Notes under the pieces: model-generated
Database searches by the model: none
What the model was told of the DNA's origin: nothing
What the model saw: the letters and a program-made list of their open reading frames with translations, nothing else
Assembly: GCF_026153515.1 (NCBI RefSeq)
Contig: NZ_CP110644.1
Coordinates: 858,501 to 922,500 of the forward strand
Length of the DNA stretch: 64,000 bases
Source: Pseudomonas sp. KU26590
Lineage (GTDB): Bacteria; Pseudomonadota; Gammaproteobacteria; Pseudomonadales; Pseudomonadaceae
Direction of reading: 5' to 3'
Position numbers and translations under genes: made by a program
In this document: positions 57,425 through 64,000 of the stretch, piece by piece
How the letters are laid out: each line of letters starts with the position of its first letter
Position numbering within the stretch: position 1 is the first letter of the stretch

Positions 57425-57510
57425 AGCCTTCTTGCTCCGTTTCGAGGGGGATGAAGGCAGTGTACTAAGCGTCCTGGGTCACGCCCAGACGTTTGTTGCG
57501 ATGCGCCGCG

Positions 57511-58296
57511 TCAGGCTGACGTACGAGATTTGAGAATCGAGCCCCAGAGCTTTCGGGTCATCCAGCGACTGGCAAAGCGCGGCAGGCGCGTCAGTAGCCT
57601 GTTACGCCAACCCGGGATGATCACCGCACGGTTCTTTTCCAGCGCGCGAACCGTGTACAGCGCGACCTCTTCGGCGGTCATGTGGTTGTCGTGGGTGAAC
57701 TTGCCGACGTCCAGCTGTGCGGTGCGGAAAAACGCTGTGCGCGTCGGCCCGGGGCACAACACCGAAATCTTCACGCCGGTTTTGTGCAGCTCCTCGCGCA
57801 GCCCTTCGGAAAATTGCAGTACGTACGCTTTGCTCGCGGCGTAGGTGCTCATCCATGGACCGGGCTGAAAGCCCATGATCGACGCAACGTTGAGGATCTG
57901 GCCGCCGCCTTGCACCGCCATCAGGTTGCCAACCGTGTGACAGAGGCGCGTCAACGCGAGCACATTAAGGTCGAGCAGGTCCTGCTCTTGCGCCCACTCT
58001 TGAGCGAGAAACGGCCCGCTGTTGCCGATGCCGGCGCAGTTGACCAGTAAATCGATGCTTCGCGAGCCTTCTTCGAGTTCGAGCAGAAAGCCCGAGAGGC
58101 GCAGCGGTTCACCCAGATCGCAGGCGCGGAACAGCACCTCGACACCGAAGCGTCGGGTGAACTCGATTGCGATGCTTTCGAGCATCTCCCGGTGCCTGGC
58201 CACCAGAATAAGGTTGCGACCCCTGCGGGCGAGGGCTTCTGCCATCGCCAGGCCAATACCGCTGGATGCACCTGTGACCATGGCGTAACGGGTCAT
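57511..58296 (-). CDS. Short-chain dehydrogenase/reductase
   Basis: ATG 58296 gives 261 residues beginning MTRYAMVTGASSGIGLAMAE, the NAD(P)-binding TGxxxGIG; the frame extends upstream to 58482 without support. NCAGIGNSG and the catalytic Ser-Tyr-Lys set (NVASIMGF, STYAASKAYVLQF) are intact. The Arg-rich RNLILVARHREM after strand 2 suggests NADP(H). The C-terminus (KNRAVIIPGWRNRLLTRLPR) resembles acyl-carrier or lipid-linked SDRs of the DltE/YbbO type. The substrate is unknown. Confidence 0.9.
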   Translation of the reverse strand: MTRYAMVTGASSGIGLAMAEALARRGRNLILVARHREMLESIAIEFTRRFGVEVLFRACDLGEPLRLSGFLLELEEGSRSIDLLVNCAGIGNSGPFLAQEWAQEQDLLDLNVLALTRLCHTVGNLMAVQGGGQILNVASIMGFQPGPWMSTYAASKAYVLQFSEGLREELHKTGVKISVLCPGPTRTAFFRTAQLDVGKFTHDNHMTAEEVALYTVRALEKNRAVIIPGWRNRLLTRLPRFASRWMTRKLWGSILKSRTSA

Positions 58297-58351
58297 GCAA
58301 TTCTCCGGTGTTTGCAGCTTGTATTGAGACAGCGTCCTTGCTGCCAGATAG

Positions 58352-59275
58352 TTATTGGTCGTCGCGGCTGTCCGACGAGTCACCAATATCGACAGGATCA
58401 ACGGGAACGGTCGGTTGTTCCGTGTCACTGGAGTCATCGTCGTAAGGCAGCGCTTGCTCGTATGCGCTGGTGGTGGCTTCAACTTCTTCCTGGATGGTTT
58501 TCAGTCCACCCATCACCCCAGCCACTAACGCCAGCACAAGTACGACAAGCCAGGTCACCGCGAGGACTTTGACGCGCGGCGTGTTGCTGGGCGGCGGCGG
58601 ACCATACTCGTTAGGACCCGTGCTGCCGGGGACGGCCATCATCACGATCGGAAAGAAACTGCCCACCACTGGCACCAGATTCAGCAGCAGCAACCAGGCA
58701 GACATGCCGGCGTCATGCAGGCGCTGGGCGCCGATCTGGACACTGACGACGACAAACGCGACGAACGCGACGGTCCCTAACAGTCCGCCCGCCACTAGCG
58801 AAACGCTGAGAATGCCGACACACAGCACGGCGACCAGCATCGCGACTCCCACCAGCGCCAGGCTCCACGCCAGATAGCGCAGACGGCCAATCCGGCCCTG
58901 GATGGAAAACACCTTCAACTCGCCGACGGCTGGCCAGTCGTGTGCGACGGGCGTTCGCGGAGGTGCGTAAGGGGATGTCGCAGGATCGAAAACCGGACGC
59001 TGGGGAGCCACCTCAACCACTTCATCAAGGCTCAGTGACACTGGCTCTTCAGGCTCGATGCGGCCTTCGACGCCTGCCTCGTTCAACGCCGCGAGATAAC
59101 GCTGCGCGTCGTCCCGCGTCAGGCTGCGCTTGATGGTCACGGGGTTACCGGTGAAGAGACGGTCAACGCCGGACACGTCGGTCTTGAACAGCTGTGCCAG
59201 GTTCAGGCGTGCTGTTTCCAGCGCTACGCCTGTTCGCAACTGTCCCTCGAAAACGATCTTGAAGTGCTCCGCCAT
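58352..59275 (-). CDS. DUF805 membrane protein with N-terminal soluble domain
   Basis: The 307-residue protein has an N-terminal domain of about 75 residues (HFKIVFEGQLRTGVALETAR) that resembles a small regulatory module common ahead of DUF805. Then come four membrane helices with the DUF805 pattern GRIGRLRYLAW, LHDAGMSAWLLLLNLVPVVG and NEYGPPPPSNTP. A final membrane segment (about 234-254) leads to an acidic Asp/Ser-rich tail (about 275-307). No enzyme motif is seen. Function unknown. Confidence 0.85.
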   Translation of the reverse strand: MAEHFKIVFEGQLRTGVALETARLNLAQLFKTDVSGVDRLFTGNPVTIKRSLTRDDAQRYLAALNEAGVEGRIEPEEPVSLSLDEVVEVAPQRPVFDPATSPYAPPRTPVAHDWPAVGELKVFSIQGRIGRLRYLAWSLALVGVAMLVAVLCVGILSVSLVAGGLLGTVAFVAFVVVSVQIGAQRLHDAGMSAWLLLLNLVPVVGSFFPIVMMAVPGSTGPNEYGPPPPSNTPRVKVLAVTWLVVLVLALVAGVMGGLKTIQEEVEATTSAYEQALPYDDDSSDTEQPTVPVDPVDIGDSSDSRDDQ

Positions 59276-59319
59276 GTTGGCTTCCTTGTCTTGAATTCAT
59301 ACGATGTGAGCAATGCGCG

Positions 59320-59745
59320 TCAGAACGGTTTGACGACGACCAGAATGACCACGGCCAGCAAGATCAACACGGGTACCTCGTTGAACCAGCGATAGAACAC
59401 ATGGCTGCGGCCTGGTTCTCCCCGCGCGAAGCGTTTGACCTGCGCGCCGCACACATGATGGTAACCAATCAGCAATACGACCAATGTGAGCTTGGCGTGC
59501 AACCAGCCTTGCTGCAGGAAGCCCGGTGCGAGGACGATCAGCCAGATACCGAATACCAGTGTGGCGATCATCGCGGGCACCATGATGCCCCGGTACAACT
59601 TGCGCTCCATGGTGCAGAAACGCTCGCGGCTTACGGCGTCTTCGCTCATGGCGTGGTAAACGAACAATCGCGGCAAATAGAACAGGGCAGCGAACCAGCA
59701 CACCATCGCAACGATATGCAGCGCTTTAATCCAGAGATAGAGCAT
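59320..59745 (-). CDS. hemJ: Protoporphyrinogen oxidase HemJ
   Basis: The 141-residue membrane protein (about four helices) matches the HemJ/TIGR00701 family that oxidises protoporphyrinogen IX in heme synthesis. Conserved pieces are LWIKALHIVAMVCWFAALFY (with the functional His), MERKLYRGIMVPAMIATLVF, and LLIGYHHVCGAQVKRFARGE. P. aeruginosa has this gene in the same place. It is divergent from argC. Confidence 0.9.
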   Translation of the reverse strand: MLYLWIKALHIVAMVCWFAALFYLPRLFVYHAMSEDAVSRERFCTMERKLYRGIMVPAMIATLVFGIWLIVLAPGFLQQGWLHAKLTLVVLLIGYHHVCGAQVKRFARGEPGRSHVFYRWFNEVPVLILLAVVILVVVKPF

Positions 59746-59878
59746 TTTGGTTTATTTCCAGGAACACGGTGCCAAATAGTAGTGGCTTCGGCGCCCGTAC
59801 GTCACGTTCGCGGTTGTCCCTCACGCAATCGACCCATATGATCAGCGGCTTTCCACTGGTTTCGTTAAGGGGCAGGTT

Positions 59879-60913
59879 ATGGTCAAGGTCGGTATCGTCG
59901 GCGGCACGGGTTACACCGGCGTCGAGTTGCTGCGTCTGCTGGCGCAACACCCGGAGGCTGAAGTGGTTGCGATCACCTCGCGCTCCGAGGCAGGTCTGCC
60001 TGTCGCTGACATGTATCCAAACCTGCGCGGTCACTATGACGGCCTGGCGTTCAGCGTGCCGGACGTCAAAGTGCTCGGCGCCTGCGATGTGGTGTTCTTC
60101 GCCACGCCTCACGGTGTTGCACATGCGCTGGCGGGCGAGTTACTCGCCGCGGGCACCAAGGTTATCGACCTCTCCGCTGACTTCCGTCTGCAAGACCCGG
60201 TTGAGTGGGCAAAGTGGTACAACCAGCCCCACGGCGCGCCGGAATTGCTCGACGAAGCGGTCTACGGCCTGCCGGAAGTCAATCGCGAGCACATCAAGGG
60301 CGCACGCCTGATTGCGGTGCCGGGTTGCTATCCAACCGCGACCCAGTTGGGTTTTCTTCCGCTGCTCGAAGCGGGCCTGGCTGACTCCTCGCGCCTGATC
60401 GCCGACTGCAAATCGGGTGTCAGTGGTGCAGGTCGCGGCGCCAGTGTGGGCTCGCTGTATTCCGAAACCAGCGAGAGCTTCAAGGCCTACGCCGTGAAAG
60501 GGCATCGCCATCTTCCCGAAATCAGCCAAGGGCTGCGTCGTGCTGCAGGCGGCGATGTCGGGCTGACGTTCGTGCCGCACCTGACACCGATGATTCGTGG
60601 CATTCACGCCACGTTGTACGCAACCGTCGTCGACAGGTCGGTGGATTTGCAGGCGTTGTTCGAGAAACGCTATGCCAACGAGCCTTTCGTCGACGTAATG
60701 CCCGCAGGCAGCCATCCGGAAACACGCAGCGTGCGCGGAGCTAACGTATGCCGCATGGCGGTGCATCGTCCGCAGGATGGCGATCTGGTGGTGGTGCTAT
60801 CGGTCATCGACAACCTGGTCAAAGGCGCTTCGGGCCAGGCTGTCCAGAACATGAACATCATGTTTGGCCTCGATGAACGACTGGGCCTGTCCCATGCGGG
60901 GATGTTGCCGTAG
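59879..60913 (+). CDS. argC: N-acetyl-gamma-glutamyl-phosphate reductase
   Basis: ArgC makes N-acetylglutamate semialdehyde in arginine synthesis. The 344-residue protein has the NADP-binding [17 protein letters not shown] at the N-terminus, the catalytic Cys in [17 protein letters not shown] (about 148-164), and [11 protein letters not shown]. The substrate-binding HRHLPEI is present. The start is MVKVGIVGG, right after AGGGGCAGGTT. It is transcribed alone here. Confidence 0.96.
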   Translation: MVKVGIVGGTGYTGVELLRLLAQHPEAEVVAITSRSEAGLPVADMYPNLRGHYDGLAFSVPDVKVLGACDVVFFATPHGVAHALAGELLAAGTKVIDLSADFRLQDPVEWAKWYNQPHGAPELLDEAVYGLPEVNREHIKGARLIAVPGCYPTATQLGFLPLLEAGLADSSRLIADCKSGVSGAGRGASVGSLYSETSESFKAYAVKGHRHLPEISQGLRRAAGGDVGLTFVPHLTPMIRGIHATLYATVVDRSVDLQALFEKRYANEPFVDVMPAGSHPETRSVRGANVCRMAVHRPQDGDLVVVLSVIDNLVKGASGQAVQNMNIMFGLDERLGLSHAGMLP

Positions 60914-60917
60914 CAGC

Positions 60918-60991
60918 AGCTTCAAGCTTCAAGCTGCAAGTCGTGACTCGATTGCTGATAGCGGGCTGTTTCTTGCAGCTTGTCGCTGCGA
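60918..60991. repeat. REP-type inverted repeat after argC (GAGCTGCAAG family)
   Basis: AGCTTCAAGCTTCAAGCTGCAAG (60918-60940) faces CTTGCAGCTTGTCGCTGCGA (60972-60991). The arms share GCTGCAAG in opposite orientation and match the family at 18806-18908. Confidence 0.65.
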
Positions 60992-61090
60992 CTTCTGGCT
61001 GGCGTGAGAATAGTTGACCATTTTTCTAGGAGAAGCGGATAATGCGCGTCATTACGCATTATGACGGCTTAGCGCCGGGAGATTTTGAGC

Positions 61091-61441
61091 ATGAGCGTTG
61101 AATCCTTTACCCCTGTGGCTTTGGAATTCACCCACGGTGCCGCGCACAAGGTGAAAACTCTGGTCGATGAAGAGGGCAATGATCGCCTGAAGCTCCGCGT
61201 CTTCGTGACCGGGGGCGGTTGTTCCGGTTTCCAGTACGGCTTCACCTTTGATGAAGACGTCGCCGAAGATGACACCATCGTCGAGCGCGAGGGCGTCAGC
61301 CTGGTGGTTGACCCCATGAGCTTCCAATACCTGGCAGGTGCCGAAGTGGATTATCAGGAGGGTCTGGAAGGCTCTCGCTTCGTGATCAAGAATCCTAACG
61401 CCTCGACTACCTGTGGCTGCGGCTCTTCCTTCTCGATCTGA
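61091..61441 (+). CDS. erpA: Iron-sulfur cluster insertion protein ErpA
   Basis: ATG 61091 gives 116 residues starting [20 protein letters not shown]. ErpA is an A-type carrier that hands [4Fe-4S] clusters to targets such as IspG. The three cluster Cys are intact: [11 protein letters not shown] and [11 protein letters not shown]. It ends at a perfect terminator and faces anmK. Its promoter must lie in the 170 bases after argC, next to the REP repeat. Confidence 0.95.
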   Translation: MSVESFTPVALEFTHGAAHKVKTLVDEEGNDRLKLRVFVTGGGCSGFQYGFTFDEDVAEDDTIVEREGVSLVVDPMSFQYLAGAEVDYQEGLEGSRFVIKNPNASTTCGCGSSFSI

Positions 61442-61457
61442 TCCAACGCTACACACA

Positions 61458-61485
61458 AAAACGCCGCGCATTTGCGCGGCGTTTT
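61458..61485. terminator. Bidirectional terminator between erpA and anmK
   Basis: AAAACGCCGCGCA (61458-61470) and TGCGCGGCGTTTT (61473-61485) form a 13-bp stem. The A- and T-runs at the two ends make it a terminator on both strands; erpA and anmK converge on it. Confidence 0.88.
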
Positions 61486-61503
61486 GCATGGCGAGCGTTG
61501 CGA

Positions 61504-62598
<1,095 letters not shown>

Positions 62599-64000
62599 TC
62601 AGCGCTTACTCGAGGCCAGCATGGTGGCCTTTTCCTGGTCCATGCGAGCCATCAAAGGTTGGCTCTCCTGCATGAACCGCTGTTTTTCGGACTTGGCGAT
62701 CGGATCAGCCATCGGCAGCTTCTGCCCCAACGGGTCGACATGAACGCCATTTACCTGGAACTCGTAATGAACATGAGGACCCGTGGACAGGCCAGTGGTT
62801 CCAATATAGCCAATGACTTGACCTTGCTTGACGCTGGATCCGGACTGAATGCCCTTGGCAAACCCTTGCATGTGGCCGTACAGCGTCCGGTAGGTTTCGC
62901 CGTGCTGAATGATCACGGTATTGCCGTAACCGCCGCGCCGACCGGCAAGAATAACTTTGCCATCACCGGTTGCCTTGATTGGCGTGCCACGAGGTGCAGC
63001 GTAGTCGATGCCTTGATGGGCGCGAATCTTGTTCAGGATCGGGTGCTTGCGACCGGATGAGAACAGCGAGCTTATGCGTGCGAATTCGACCGGCGTACGG
63101 ATGAATGCCTTACGCATGCTGTTGCCGTCTGCGGTGTAATAGTTGGTGTTGCCCTGCTTGTTCGTGTAACGCACTGCGGTGTAAGTCTTGCCGCGGTTTA
63201 CGAAGCGCGCAGAAAGAATATTGCCGGTACTGACCGTCTTGCCGTTGACGACCTTCTGCTCGTAAATCACATCGAATTCGTCGCCCTTGCGAATATCCTG
63301 GGTGAAGTCGACGTCGTAGCCGAAGATGTTTGCCATCTCCATGGTCATGGTATGGCTAAGACCTGCACGCTGGGCGGATTGCGACAGCGAGTTGTTGATC
63401 ATGCCATGCACATAGGCAGTGCGAACATTAGGTTTGCTCACGTCACGGGTAAACGTGTAGCCCTTGTCTGTCCGGGACAGGCTGATACTTTCTGTCTCGC
63501 TAAGCTTGCTGTGCAGCTGCTTGAGGTTGCCTTCAGGCGACAGCTCGAACTGCAGAACCTGGCCGTTTTTCAACTGGCTGAACTGCTTGGCTTGTTTGTC
63601 GCTGGCGATAACGTCGTGCACTGCCGTGGCAGGCAACCCTACTTTTTCGAACAACGTCGACAGCGTATCGCCTTTCGACACGACTATTTCCCGGTGCGTT
63701 GGGCCTTTGGCAGTGGCAACCTCTTTCGACGGTGGCTTGGTGTCGTTGACGGTCTTCGCCGTTTCAACTGGCTCAGCCACATCACCTTCGATCTGGGCGA
63801 AAGGAGAATCTACGGGCGCCTCTGTGGCTTGAGTCTGTTCTTGAGCGTCTTGTTCTTGCTCGATCTGATCAGAGGGTGTGTCCAGTTCAAGAGCAAGGTT
63901 TGTTCGTTTGGCTTCGACGTCGCTGGATGGGAATACGAGGAGAGCCAGGCTAAGCAGTGCGGCTATACCGCTCGCTGCAAGCAGGTGGCTCTTCGGATAA
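62599..64000 (-). CDS. M23 family peptidoglycan endopeptidase (5' end beyond right edge)
   Basis: The frame runs from the stop at 62599 to the right edge without a stop and continues past the start-like codon at 63780. The encoded N-terminal piece YPKSHLLAASGIAALLSLAL is the inner-membrane anchor or signal, after which comes an acidic Gln/Glu-rich linker. Then there is a LysM/OapA-like segment (VVSKGDTLSTLFEKVGLPA) and the M23 metallopeptidase domain with the zinc-site HQGIDYAAPRGTPI, HGETYRTLYGHMQGF and GPHVHYEFQVNG. It resembles MepM-type cross-link cleaving enzymes. It is adjacent to anmK, with which it shares a cell-wall theme. Confidence 0.92.
   Translation of the reverse strand, partial: YPKSHLLAASGIAALLSLALLVFPSSDVEAKRTNLALELDTPSDQIEQEQDAQEQTQATEAPVDSPFAQIEGDVAEPVETAKTVNDTKPPSKEVATAKGPTHREIVVSKGDTLSTLFEKVGLPATAVHDVIASDKQAKQFSQLKNGQVLQFELSPEGNLKQLHSKLSETESISLSRTDKGYTFTRDVSKPNVRTAYVHGMINNSLSQSAQRAGLSHTMTMEMANIFGYDVDFTQDIRKGDEFDVIYEQKVVNGKTVSTGNILSARFVNRGKTYTAVRYTNKQGNTNYYTADGNSMRKAFIRTPVEFARISSLFSSGRKHPILNKIRAHQGIDYAAPRGTPIKATGDGKVILAGRRGGYGNTVIIQHGETYRTLYGHMQGFAKGIQSGSSVKQGQVIGYIGTTGLSTGPHVHYEFQVNGVHVDPLGQKLPMADPIAKSEKQRFMQESQPLMARMDQEKATMLASSKR

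Overview
The window is a Pseudomonas chromosome segment of the fluorescens/syringae/putida type. The evidence is high G+C, the run rpoD-dnaG-rpsU-tsaD, vfr, speD, a Pseudomonas autotransporter esterase and Pseudomonas REP elements. From about 4.0 kb to the right edge the gene order follows, from memory and without a database check, the P. aeruginosa PAO1 block PA0575 to PA0667. The main difference is that the tailocin/pyocin cluster found between trpE and trpG in PAO1 is absent here.

Positions 1-3.9 kb hold the end of a decayed mobilizable element integrated at the 3' end of a tRNA-Ile2(CAU) gene. It carries the 5' part of a Fic-family gene with an N-terminal autoinhibitory motif, two small unknown genes, and a mobC-like gene broken, or recoded, at a run of seven A. 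Beside mobC lies an array of oriT-like repeats containing the RP4-type nick sequence CTATCCTGC. There is also a VbhA-like antitoxin whose inhibitory Glu is replaced by Ser, a fragment of an unrecognised plasmid-type gene, and an integrase cut off after about 135 residues. No relaxase lies in the window.

Positions 4.1-32.5 kb are core genome. They hold an RmcA-like PAS/GGDEF/EAL protein, rpoD-dnaG-rpsU, tsaD, plsY, folB-folK, cca, the stress trio spoVR/DUF444/prkA, glpE, and the translationally coupled string lptD-surA-pdxA-rsmA-apaG-apaH. Opposite these run amgK-murU (peptidoglycan recycling), a DjlA-like co-chaperone and a DUF3530 protein.

Positions 32.6-45 kb hold the agtSR two-component system and the agtABCD importer for GABA/5-aminovalerate-type compounds. 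An iron-type alcohol dehydrogenase follows. Next comes a stress-flavoured group: a CsbD protein, a PAS-LuxR regulator and a membrane protein. REP inverted pairs sit between these units.

Positions 45-64 kb hold rpe-gph-trpE, estA and trpGDC. Two near-identical Trp-rich leader peptides precede trpE and trpG, and the first is nested in frame in the 3' end of gph. Then follow a lipoate-ligase-like gene, vfr, an OsmC protein, speD, coq7, a HIT hydrolase, a short-chain dehydrogenase, a DUF805 protein, hemJ, argC, erpA, anmK and a partial M23 peptidase running off the right edge.

The most unusual material is the mobile-element remnant and the twin trp leaders. I see no CRISPR array, intact prophage or insertion sequence.
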